A model generated the notes under the pieces. That model saw nothing but the letters and a program-made list of their open reading frames with translations, was not told the DNA's origin and searched no databases. Shown here piece after piece: positions 43,572 through 51,765 of a stretch of 64,000 bases of DNA (position 1 is the first letter of the stretch; the number at the start of each line of letters is the position of its first letter). This DNA comes from JBEKTW01 sp049515655 (GTDB lineage Bacteria > Bacteroidota > Ignavibacteria > UBA10030 > SZUA-254). The stretch spans positions 19,339-83,338 of the forward strand of contig JBEKTW010000016.1 of assembly GCA_049515655.1 (NCBI GenBank), given 5' to 3'. The position numbers and the translations under genes were made by a program.

Positions 43572-45346
43572 TTGCCCGCACTCATGTTGTGAAGAAGATC
43601 TCCTTTGGCGGCTTGGTCATCCTCGAATGACAAAGACCGCTTCCAGAGTTCAAATGTCAGCCACCAATCTACCGCGCCTCTCGAGTGGAGATCGCCTCGA
43701 TAATACTTGGAAACCGCATCCACCACTTTTTGGGAGTCATACATTGAGTTCGTGGTGACGTCCTTCGAATGTGCGACATCGAGTACATATTCTCGCAAAT
43801 GGGCAAGTAGTAGATGGGGTTTGGGATCAGAATACCCCTCGGCAAATTTTGATTTCACCTTGGTTATCAACCAGGACAGGTTGCTTGAAAGGCCGAAGCG
43901 GTAGGTATAACCGGACTTTGCCAAAGGGAACCGGCCCAATGCCGGATTCAACGTTCGAATAATGCCATAGTAGAGGCCAGCGTTCGATCTGAGCTTTGTC
44001 GGAATTCCAAACACCGCACGAAGAAATGATGGCTGAACCAAGGGCATGAAATTGAGAATCTCACTGTCAAGCCGTGCTTGCTCAGGGGCTCCATAGTTTG
44101 GCACCCTTGTCCGCACTGCGAGTAGGTCTGCGAAATTCTCCACGCCGATCCTTTCAACGGCTGGCATATCGCTAAGCGTCTTCTCCAGACTGTGGATGGC
44201 ACCGTTCCTGAGCGAGGTTGTAACGTCCGGAGAGAAGAAGTCGGCACGATGTGACCGCATCAACTGAAGCAGACGAGAGGAATCGTGTCTTCGGAGCGCT
44301 CCTCTTCCAAGCCTGACAACACGATTAAGATACTGGCGACGTGCGATTTCACCGAAACCGCCGTCAATCATCAACCTGCCGTCTTCGCGAAGCTTCGGGT
44401 AGTATCGGAGCTTGAGATACGATGTGCTTGGCTCAATGAGAAGAGTCTGCGCAACAAATGAGCGTAGACCTGACACGCAAGTTTGCACGTTTGGCAGCGG
44501 GTCATCGAAGTGACGATGGGGTATTCCCAAAGCTGCCGTGATCCGCTGTGCAATTTGAACGTCAGGATCGCCAAGGTTTCCAAAGGTGTGAGTCGCAAAG
44601 TATGACTTGGGATTTTTCGCGAGGAATGCAAGGAGCAAGCGTGAATCCAGACCACCGGATAGTCCGAGAGAGGGTTTGTATTTATGACTCAGTGCACAGT
44701 TCACCAAACTTGTCAAAACACCTACTGCTTTGGCGGTGGTGCCAGATTCGAAGGACGCGAGCCAAGGATTGAAAGCAGTAGAGTGAATCAGCAGCCCATT
44801 CTTAAAGGTGGCGTGTCCTCCTGGGCCAAGCCGCTCGATTCCTACAACACACGACTCATACGAAACCTGATTGAACAAGAGCCAGCGGCTACCCAAGGAA
44901 GAGAAATCGATTTCCGCACAGTTGGTAGTCTGCGCAACCCAATCAAGTCGTGTTGAAATGCAGATCCCTGTATCATGCTTGCGGAAGTACACTGTTCGGA
45001 GTCCCAACTGATCTGTGAAGCATTCAATTCGATCATGTTTCCAGCGCAAAACAACGAAATGGCCGTCGACGGTTGTTGCATCGAACGACTCTTGTCTCAG
45101 CAGCCGTCGCCAATCGTCTCGTGTCAGAATAAAAGGCTGGGAGTCCATACTCATGATGCCAATACCGACGACGGCCCAGCCGCTAGAGGTCTCAGTGTTA
45201 CTCTCCCAGAAACTCGTGTCCGGATTGCCGCCCAATGCCAAGTAGAATTCCGGCGTCGAGATTGACCACAGGGGCGTTGCGTGGCAATACGAATCCACTC
45301 TGCGAGTGCCATCGTGAGCCTTATTCACTGCAAAAAGCCAACTCAT
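43556..45346 (-). CDS. Asparagine-synthase-like amide ligase without glutaminase Cys
   Basis: A 596-residue two-domain protein. The N-terminal Ntn-type domain begins MSWLFAVNKAHDG, so the Cys2 nucleophile of AsnB is replaced by Ser; ALGGNPDTSFW and the GHFVVLRWKHD region are still AsnB-like. The synthetase domain has the PP-loop PSLGLSGGLDSRLLLAFLA and FGNLGDPDVQIAQRI. It should adenylate a carboxylate but not take nitrogen from glutamine by the usual route. TTGAGGTTAC precedes the ATG. Overlap with the GT-C-like gene suggests amidation or ligation on a glycan; a lasso-type cyclase is less likely because no B protein is present. Confidence 0.85.
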   Translation of the reverse strand: MSWLFAVNKAHDGTRRVDSYCHATPLWSISTPEFYLALGGNPDTSFWESNTETSSGWAVVGIGIMSMDSQPFILTRDDWRRLLRQESFDATTVDGHFVVLRWKHDRIECFTDQLGLRTVYFRKHDTGICISTRLDWVAQTTNCAEIDFSSLGSRWLLFNQVSYESCVVGIERLGPGGHATFKNGLLIHSTAFNPWLASFESGTTAKAVGVLTSLVNCALSHKYKPSLGLSGGLDSRLLLAFLAKNPKSYFATHTFGNLGDPDVQIAQRITAALGIPHRHFDDPLPNVQTCVSGLRSFVAQTLLIEPSTSYLKLRYYPKLREDGRLMIDGGFGEIARRQYLNRVVRLGRGALRRHDSSRLLQLMRSHRADFFSPDVTTSLRNGAIHSLEKTLSDMPAVERIGVENFADLLAVRTRVPNYGAPEQARLDSEILNFMPLVQPSFLRAVFGIPTKLRSNAGLYYGIIRTLNPALGRFPLAKSGYTYRFGLSSNLSWLITKVKSKFAEGYSDPKPHLLLAHLREYVLDVAHSKDVTTNSMYDSQKVVDAVSKYYRGDLHSRGAVDWWLTFELWKRSLSFEDDQAAKGDLLHNMSAGNCTYH

Positions 45347-45460
45347 GTAACCTCAAATTGCGGGTGTCGATTGAGAAGCCATAGTGCGGGCAATTGCGCA
45401 TGACTCCTGTAATCCGCATTGCGTCTGATGTACAGGCACGCAACCGGCAGGGTCAAAGAC

Positions 45461-47770
45461 CTATGAGTTTTCCTCTGCCGCACTTTTGTCGATCGCTCCA
45501 TGACTGCCTTCTCCAAAGATCAACAACTTGTATCGTTGGTACATGTAGGAGGCTGCGAGCAAGACTAAGCCAAGGCCGATGAACGAGAAAATGCGGTAGA
45601 ATGTCTGAAGAAACGAGAGATCGTAGATGAATATCTTCAAGACCGCCACGCCAAGGATAATGGTCGCGAGGATGCGAAGTCCGCGCATCCGCTTCCATGT
45701 TCCCCCCAGCATGAGTGCGATGCCATACACCAGCCACAGTATAGAGAGAGATAACTGTTTCATGTTTTCAACAGAGCTCAGTTCATCTCCCGTGGCTGCA
45801 TTCTGTTGGTCGAGAATGAAAATTTTACGCTCGAAGATGTCACGTGTTTCCCCTGTGCAGAGAAGAAGAAGCAGAAGCAATTGTCCTATCAACAGCACAG
45901 GATACACACTCCGGGCAAGAACGAGCGTGCGCCGCGCATCGCTTAACCATCGTGCAGTTGCCAGGGAACCAATGAGAACGAGGACCAGTGCTAACGTTCG
46001 TAAGTTCAAGATCGGATAGAAATCTTGAATCGGCTTGAACGATATTCCCCACACCGCTGCAATGGTGAAGATAGCTGCTGTCAGGATTAATCCGGAAATC
46101 GATATAGTGGAAGCAGTCATTTTCAATCCAAAATACACAAGCGGGAGCGAATACAACATCCAGATGCAAAGCAGCGTCATGTTTCTGCTGAACTCTAGGC
46201 TTCCCCACTGTTCAACATTAGCGCCGACCATGTGCTTTGCGAAGAAATCAACTGTCTCGATTGTAAGCAGAGCAAAGATCAAAATGCACCAGCCGAAGTG
46301 CAGCAACCTGCGGGACATTTCTCGCTTGCGGATTTCGACATTGGTGAGAAAGTATGCGCTCATCCCCATCGATGCTGAAAGAGTTGCAAATGCAAGAAAA
46401 CGCATGTTAAATATGACGGTGAATTCTCCAATTGGGACATAGGCGAATGTGCTCTCTTGCACGGACAGCTTCAAGATGATAACAACGAAGAAGACCAGCG
46501 CAGCGCCAGCTAAATAACGGTAGCCCCATCGCTGAGCACACCACATCAGCACGAGTGCTTCACAAGCCCAAAGGGTAATTGTGACGAAGCCAGAGAACTG
46601 GATCGATGTCGCAATGATCAGCAGGGTAACTGTAGTCAGGATGTAATCGCGAAGCACGACAGATTCCGGGTTTCGACGAAGCGTGAGAAATGCTGGCAGC
46701 GCATACAGGCATGCGAGCATCACGGTCAACAATCCCATTATGTCGTGGTGCTGTCTGTTGACGAGCGCATAGAGATACAAGTAAAAAATTCCAACATTCA
46801 GGATATTCACCAGTTGGTGCAACGGGTGCGGTTGAGCTTTGCTTATGATACGATACAAATCTGCCAGATAGAATAGTGTCCAGAATAGCGTCAGGAACAA
46901 AACGGTTACGAGAAGCGCGTCCTCGGAATAGTACGTCGACTGCCAGAGACTAAATGTGAGATACGTACCCGCAAGAGTGAGGATCTCGATAATCACCCAT
47001 GCTTGCCGTACGATGACAACTGCCAGTAATCCTGCTTCAAGGAAATCGATGTAAGCGAAGAGCCCGACTTCATTTGAGACGCCGGCGCTTAACAGAAACG
47101 GTGTAAGATAACCGCCTACCCAACCGAGCAAAGAAATCGCAAGCGAATCGTATGTGAAAGCTTGGTGGAATGCAGCCAGTGTAACTAAGGACATCAAAAT
47201 AAAGGCTGTGAGCTGCGACACGAGATGATAGAAGTTGAACGATGCAAAGACCGAGAGGTAGAGGATCGCTATGCCTCCACCAACCAGACCTTGTGCGAAC
47301 ACATGATACGCTTTTCGATGGAAGCGCGCACCTAACAAAAGCAGGGAGATACCAACGATGCCGCCGAGCAGTACGCGCATGGTTTCGGAGATCCAGTTGT
47401 TGTCGAAGGCGTATTTCAGGAAAAATCCCACACCAATGGTCAACGCAATGGCGCCGATGCGGTTTAGTAATTTCCCACCGACAAATTCTTCCCATTCTTC
47501 ACGTGCACGAGAACGGTTCTCTTCCATGACAACACGTGAAGGTACAGTTGCCTGTGGAGTTGATGGAACAACGGGAGCCGGAGAAGGCGGTGGAGGGGAT
47601 AGTGTTTTTTCAACAAGAGGTGGAGTCAGTGCCCCACGCAATCGAAGGAATTCCTGCTCAAGCCATTGGACGCGCGTTGCGAGTGAGTTCACTTTGCTGA
47701 TGAAGACAAGCAGGAGAACGAGCGGTCCGGCAATGAAAAGTAGGGCGAAGAATACAATAACGGATCCCAT
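45461..47770 (-). CDS. DUF2339 giant membrane protein
   Basis: A 769-residue protein with an N-terminal helix, a short coiled coil (VNSLATRVQWLEQEFLRLRG), a Pro-rich linker (PPPPSPAPVVPSTP) and then more than twenty hydrophobic segments, the DUF2339 layout. The first conserved segment is WEEFVGGKLLNRIGAIALTI. Function unknown for the family; it is often near envelope or polysaccharide genes. The asparagine-synthase-like gene follows after 114 bp on the same strand. Confidence 0.88.
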   Translation of the reverse strand: MGSVIVFFALLFIAGPLVLLLVFISKVNSLATRVQWLEQEFLRLRGALTPPLVEKTLSPPPPSPAPVVPSTPQATVPSRVVMEENRSRAREEWEEFVGGKLLNRIGAIALTIGVGFFLKYAFDNNWISETMRVLLGGIVGISLLLLGARFHRKAYHVFAQGLVGGGIAILYLSVFASFNFYHLVSQLTAFILMSLVTLAAFHQAFTYDSLAISLLGWVGGYLTPFLLSAGVSNEVGLFAYIDFLEAGLLAVVIVRQAWVIIEILTLAGTYLTFSLWQSTYYSEDALLVTVLFLTLFWTLFYLADLYRIISKAQPHPLHQLVNILNVGIFYLYLYALVNRQHHDIMGLLTVMLACLYALPAFLTLRRNPESVVLRDYILTTVTLLIIATSIQFSGFVTITLWACEALVLMWCAQRWGYRYLAGAALVFFVVIILKLSVQESTFAYVPIGEFTVIFNMRFLAFATLSASMGMSAYFLTNVEIRKREMSRRLLHFGWCILIFALLTIETVDFFAKHMVGANVEQWGSLEFSRNMTLLCIWMLYSLPLVYFGLKMTASTISISGLILTAAIFTIAAVWGISFKPIQDFYPILNLRTLALVLVLIGSLATARWLSDARRTLVLARSVYPVLLIGQLLLLLLLCTGETRDIFERKIFILDQQNAATGDELSSVENMKQLSLSILWLVYGIALMLGGTWKRMRGLRILATIILGVAVLKIFIYDLSFLQTFYRIFSFIGLGLVLLAASYMYQRYKLLIFGEGSHGAIDKSAAEENS

Positions 47771-48240
47771 ATAGTGCCTACACTATTGTTGTGTGATGGT
47801 CGTACTCTGTGTGAAGTGATCCCCAGGCATTCGCGAGCGAATGCCTGCGGAACTCATATAATGGCACATTGCGTCTTTCGTACCAGTGGGGGATGTATGC
47901 ACGCCGCCCGGCGAGTACCCACTTAGTCCGCCTTTTCCCCACAGTCCTAGTGTGCCTGCAATTGATTTCGAAATAATACAGAATTTCCTCATGGTTGTCA
48001 ACTCCGGTTCGATTCATCTTCCCGGGCGCAATTTAGGCGCTCTTGTCGACGCTTTAGGGGGACGGGAACGGCCGGCTCGTGTCTTCTGGTAGGTGAAACC
48101 TTTTCCCTCCCGCTTCGTCTAAGGTAATGGAAGAGAGAATGCGCCGACCGCCCATAGGCGCCGGGGGTTCCGGCTTGTCGGAACGTCTCCGGCGGAGAGG
48201 CGGATCATCTGGTTTTTTGTGAACAATCAAGGAGCTTACT
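47771..48240. other. 470 bp intergenic region between divergent genes
   Basis: Contains the hairpin at 47824-47847 and short frames with no credible product (for example 47886-48092, and a 31-codon frame starting at 48127). No typical TTG-N20-TAnnTT promoter was found for either flanking gene. Confidence 0.45.
47824..47847. repeat. Perfect 10 bp hairpin
   Basis: CAGGCATTCG-CGAG-CGAATGCCTG. REP-like; it sits in the leader region of the DUF2339 gene, about 55-80 bp ahead of its start. Confidence 0.6.
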
Positions 48241-49215
48241 ATGAGTAAATCATGGAGCCTCACCGCTAAACTCGCCGCCTTTGCCGTCCTTGCTGTAGCC
48301 TTCGGCGCCACAATGATCGCCCTTTCCATGCGAGCGCCGCATCGGGATCATGACTCATTCGCCTTCGATGATTCATGGGGCGGTCATTCGAAACGCATCG
48401 AGAAGCAATTCTCCGTTCAGCCCGACGGCGAATTGGTCATCGAGACGGATGACGGGGAAATTTCCATCACCGGCACGGACAGCAACCAGGTCAGCGTTGT
48501 CGTGAGCGAGCGCGGTTCTTCTGAACGCCTCGAAAGGTTCAGTCTCGATTTCAGCCAGACTGGAAACAAAGTGACGATCACCGGGAGAGAAGACCGTGAG
48601 TTTTTCCACAGCTGGGGCAACAATTCGCTCGACGTGAAGTTTCAGGTCCTGGTCCCGAAAAAATTCAACTTCCGGCTGAATACCTCGGGCGGCGATATCG
48701 CACTCCAGCAGGTGAGCGGAACGACTGAGGGCGAAACCTCCGGCGGCAATATTGATTTGACGGAATACGACGGGAAAGTTCGACTGACGACCTCCGGCGG
48801 AGACCTGACCGTACGAAAATGCAGCGGCGACTTCTACCTCCAGACTTCGGGCGGTAACGTGCGAGGAGAGTCGGTTGTTGGCACGATCGATTTCGAGACC
48901 TCCGGCGGAAATATCGTTCTGAGAGATACGGACGGCAAGCTTCGAGCCTCCACGTCGGGCGGAAACATCCGAGCCGAAGTGAAAGGAAACAAAGGAATTG
49001 ACCTCGAAACATCGGGCGGAAATATTATTGTCATGCTTCCGAAATCCACAACGGGGACAGTGGACGCGACCACGAGCGGTGGGGACGTGAGCTGCGACCT
49101 GGAGTTCAGCGGAAAAATCAAAGACGGTACGATGCACGGCAAGATCAACGGCGGCGGCGATTTGATCCGCCTTGAGACTTCAGGCGGGAATATCGAGATT
49201 GATCCCCTGGACTGA
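48241..49215 (+). CDS. DUF4097 beta-strand-repeat protein
   Basis: A 324-residue exported protein. An N-terminal helix (LTAKLAAFAVLAVAFGATMI) is followed by a region of short beta strands in which T-S-G-G-(N/D)-(I/L/V) occurs nine times, about every 16-25 residues (for example TEGETSGGNIDLTEYDG). This is the DUF4097 right-handed beta-solenoid pattern. AAGGAGC precedes the ATG. Such proteins often accompany sigma / anti-sigma genes, but none is adjacent here. Function unknown. Confidence 0.9.
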   Translation: MSKSWSLTAKLAAFAVLAVAFGATMIALSMRAPHRDHDSFAFDDSWGGHSKRIEKQFSVQPDGELVIETDDGEISITGTDSNQVSVVVSERGSSERLERFSLDFSQTGNKVTITGREDREFFHSWGNNSLDVKFQVLVPKKFNFRLNTSGGDIALQQVSGTTEGETSGGNIDLTEYDGKVRLTTSGGDLTVRKCSGDFYLQTSGGNVRGESVVGTIDFETSGGNIVLRDTDGKLRASTSGGNIRAEVKGNKGIDLETSGGNIIVMLPKSTTGTVDATTSGGDVSCDLEFSGKIKDGTMHGKINGGGDLIRLETSGGNIEIDPLD

Positions 49216-49306
49216 GAGAAGAGAACGGGCTATCCACAAGCCCGGAGAGCCGTCAAAGGCTCGATGAAGCCTCTCTGTACCCCATATGCCGACCGGTGGT
49301 CGGCTA

Positions 49307-50773
49307 CTACGGATTCGGTTCGGAGAAGTTGGCGAGCAGTTCCATGACCGTGTCCTGCGCGTTCCTCAGCGAGGTGATCATCCCCGGGAAATGATTCGCC
49401 ATGAAGCTGAAGGCGAGCATCCTGCCGTCGGCAGTTCTTACATATCCTGAAAGCGTGCTCACACCCGAAATGGAACCCGTCTTCGCATGGACATTTCCCT
49501 GCGCACGCGTGTTCCTCATCCGGTTCTTTAATGTTCCGTCGACGCCCCCAACTGGGAGACTCTCGTAGAATCGTTTGAAGGTTGACGGATTGCTGTACTG
49601 ACTCCGCAGAATCTGCACGATGATGTCGGGTGAGACGAGATTATAGAAGGATAACCCCGAGCCGTCGGCGAGATTCATCTTCGTCGTATCGATCCCGATA
49701 CGTGAGAGATATTCTTTCACGATGTTCAGTCCTGCGGCGGCCGACCCCGGGGTGCCTTGTTTTTCAGCCGACAGGGTTTTTAGCAGATTTTCTGCAGCGA
49801 GGTTGTCGCTCATTTTATTGATGCGATGCACGACAGAGTCCACCGGATGAGAGAACTCAGTTATCCTGAATTTTCCAATGGCGGTATCGACTCTGATCCC
49901 GCCGTCCACTTCGACTCCATTCCGGTTCAATGCGCCTTTCAGCAAATCCAGGAAGTACATTTCCGGTTTCCAGACACTCAAGTCGAACTGCTGTTCCGGA
50001 TCGCCGGGTTTCATGTGTCCCCGGATGATGATCGTGGTATCATCCTTACGCCTCGTGGGGCTGAGCCCGGGAAGCGTTGTGTCGGAAGATGTCACTCCGT
50101 AATTCGTGACCGGGACGTAGTGTGTTTGTGGCTCTACGGAAAAGCTCAACGAATCGCCGTTCGCTTTCCCGGGACGGACGGTGAGGTGTACTGCATTTTC
50201 ATTGACCGTCAGCGGCGTGATGAACGCCGCGTAGGCATCCGGTTCATCATCCCACATCCAGCCGGCGCCCCAGGGGATGTCGTCGAAGTATGTCACATTG
50301 CCGACAAGATTTCCGGTAATCTCGCGGATGCCCAGTTGTTTTATTGATACTGCAACCGAATCGAGGTCGGCGGTGGTCGTGAGCGGGTCGCCGCATCCTT
50401 TGACGTAGAGATTTCCAGAAAGTATGCTGTCCCGGGCCTCCCGGTCCGCGTAGATCCGTGTCGTGAACCTGAAATCCTTGTCAAGCAGTGAAACCGCGGT
50501 TGATGTCGTCAGGAGTTTCATGTTCGAAGCAGGGTGAAAAAGCTTGTTGCTGTTCCGGCTGTAGAGAACCTTGCAGTCGTCGAGTGAAACTATTTTGACT
50601 CCGATAAGGCTCGGTGCGAATACGGAATCATCAAGAATGCCGTCGATTTGTGATTGAAGCTGAGCACGACCCGTAAGCGTGCCCGGTGAGGTTTGTCTCG
50701 TGGTGTTGAGTGTCGAGCATGCTTGGAGGAACAGGAGAAGGACGGCGATGGAGAAGAAATTCCGTAGGTTCAT
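49307..50773 (-). CDS. dacB: D-alanyl-D-alanine carboxypeptidase/endopeptidase (PBP4)
   Basis: A 488-residue lipoprotein (AVLLLFLQACSTLN) of the S13 family that trims peptidoglycan peptides. Active-site motifs: SxxK in LFHPASNMKLLTTSTAVSLL, SxN in INKMSDNLAAENLLKTL and KTG in NVHAKTGSISGVSTLSGY. The insert domain between SxxK and SxN is of normal S13 size. It is convergent with the DUF4097 gene; a small GC hairpin lies between them. Confidence 0.94.
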   Translation of the reverse strand: MNLRNFFSIAVLLLFLQACSTLNTTRQTSPGTLTGRAQLQSQIDGILDDSVFAPSLIGVKIVSLDDCKVLYSRNSNKLFHPASNMKLLTTSTAVSLLDKDFRFTTRIYADREARDSILSGNLYVKGCGDPLTTTADLDSVAVSIKQLGIREITGNLVGNVTYFDDIPWGAGWMWDDEPDAYAAFITPLTVNENAVHLTVRPGKANGDSLSFSVEPQTHYVPVTNYGVTSSDTTLPGLSPTRRKDDTTIIIRGHMKPGDPEQQFDLSVWKPEMYFLDLLKGALNRNGVEVDGGIRVDTAIGKFRITEFSHPVDSVVHRINKMSDNLAAENLLKTLSAEKQGTPGSAAAGLNIVKEYLSRIGIDTTKMNLADGSGLSFYNLVSPDIIVQILRSQYSNPSTFKRFYESLPVGGVDGTLKNRMRNTRAQGNVHAKTGSISGVSTLSGYVRTADGRMLAFSFMANHFPGMITSLRNAQDTVMELLANFSEPNP

Positions 50774-50848
50774 ATCAGTCGAAAAGTGAACATGATTTCA
50801 AAAAGTAGCATAATTGTACTCAAAAAAAATGAAATAGAAAAGTGCTGG

Positions 50849-50878
50849 TTGCATTTAACGGAGATTTCCTTAAATTAC
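50849..50878 (+). promoter_or_regulatory. Promoter of the 32-residue membrane peptide gene, near leaderless
   Basis: TTG at 50849-50851, 19 nt spacer, TAAATTAC at 50871-50878. The ATG is at 50884, so the transcript would start at about the start codon. Confidence 0.45.
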
Positions 50879-50883
50879 GGGAG

Positions 50884-50982
50884 ATGACAAAAGAAACACG
50901 CTTGCGAATCATCAGTCTTCTTGCTCTTTTAATCGGGTATTTCATTGTGGCGGTCCTGCATTCAGGAACCGCCTGGAAGTGA
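50884..50982 (+). CDS. 32-residue single-helix membrane peptide
   Basis: Starts MTKETRLRIISLLALLIGYF and ends with IVAVLHSGTAWK: a basic N-terminus, one hydrophobic helix and a short tail. GGGAG directly precedes the ATG. It stops 7 nt before the next gene's ATG, so the two are likely co-expressed. The composition is strongly membrane-like, which favours a real gene over chance, but no family is known to me. Confidence 0.5.
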   Translation: MTKETRLRIISLLALLIGYFIVAVLHSGTAWK

Positions 50983-50989
50983 TACGGCC

Positions 50990-51322
50990 ATGGGAAAAGG
51001 AGCAGCCGCCAATCTTGCCGACGAGGCGCGTTCGCTGCTTCACCTGTTCGGAAATTCCTCCGAAGGCGAGATGACACGCCACGCAGACGACGTTCTGAGT
51101 TTCTTCCGGAAACTGCACGATTCTTATCGGATAACGAAAAGCCAAAGTCCGAGATTTTCGGGAACCACGTTTATTATTCTTGAAGAAGTGATGTACGAGC
51201 TCGAGGCTCGCCCGGATGCGACCCTCCGGAGCGGTGACTTCCGTGAATTCATTACCGCGGTTCTTTACGACATCTCGTCAGGCCGCGTTCGCGTTGCGGC
51301 AAAGAATAGTGAATCCATTTGA
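50990..51322 (+). CDS. Hypothetical 110-residue protein
   Basis: A soluble, helical protein starting MGKGAAANLADEARSLLHLF. It contains a KLHDSYRITKSQSPRFSG central part and ends in AVLYDISSGRVRVAAKNSESI. Start at 50990 is chosen because it follows the small membrane-peptide stop; the frame is open a little further upstream. The receiver-only gene follows with its own promoter embedded at the end of this gene. No family recognised. Confidence 0.7.
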   Translation: MGKGAAANLADEARSLLHLFGNSSEGEMTRHADDVLSFFRKLHDSYRITKSQSPRFSGTTFIILEEVMYELEARPDATLRSGDFREFITAVLYDISSGRVRVAAKNSESI

Positions 51323-51349
51323 ATATGATTTTTTGATTGGGTATATTTG
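51319..51349 (+). promoter_or_regulatory. Promoter of the receiver-only response regulator
   Basis: TTG at 51319-51321 (overlapping the preceding stop codon), 20 nt, TATATTTG at 51342-51349: an exact consensus match with about 18 nt of leader. Confidence 0.7.
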
Positions 51350-51373
51350 GTTTGGAATTCAAGCGAGAAATTC

Positions 51374-51760
51374 ATGCTGAACGGGAAAAAAATAAGAAGA
51401 GTTTTGCTGGTCGATGATGAGGTAAATTTCGCTCAGCTTCTCGGCGGGCTGCTGCAAATGGATGGATTCGAAGTTACCGTCGCTCACGATGGGCAGGAAG
51501 CGCTTGAGAAGCTCGCGACATTTACGCCCGACGCGATCATTTCCGATGTTGTCATGCCGCGCGTGGATGGGTTTGAGATGTTCAAGCAGGTGAAAGCGAA
51601 CGAGAAGACCGCTTCCATTCCGTTCCTGTTCATCACCGGATTTCAGGACAGCCAGATGCTTGAGAAGGCGCGGGCCATCGGCGCCTTCGGCATCCTGCAG
51701 AAACCCATCGACATCGAGCAGATCGAGCGCCGCCTCGGCGAGCTAACCAAAAGCCGCTGA
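51374..51760 (+). CDS. Single-domain response regulator
   Basis: A 128-residue receiver domain only. Start at 51374 (MLNGKKIRRVLLVDDEVNFA), because the frame upstream lies in the promoter. The acidic pair is VDDE, the phospho-acceptor is in DAIISDVVMPRVDGFEMF and the conserved Lys is in ILQKPID. No output domain, so it probably acts by protein contact or in a phosphorelay. No kinase is adjacent; the HK at 54 kb is 2.2 kb away across a minus-strand gene. Confidence 0.92.
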   Translation: MLNGKKIRRVLLVDDEVNFAQLLGGLLQMDGFEVTVAHDGQEALEKLATFTPDAIISDVVMPRVDGFEMFKQVKANEKTASIPFLFITGFQDSQMLEKARAIGAFGILQKPIDIEQIERRLGELTKSR

Positions 51761-51765
51761 CGGGC

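Noticed and set aside
43556..45346. Lasso-peptide cyclase (McjC-like) reading of the asparagine-synthase-like gene
   Set aside because: No leader-binding or protease (B) gene and no convincing precursor gene nearby; neighbours point to membrane or glycan biology.
47990..48035. GGTTCGATTC resembling a tRNA T-loop
   Set aside because: No acceptor, D or anticodon stems could be built around it.
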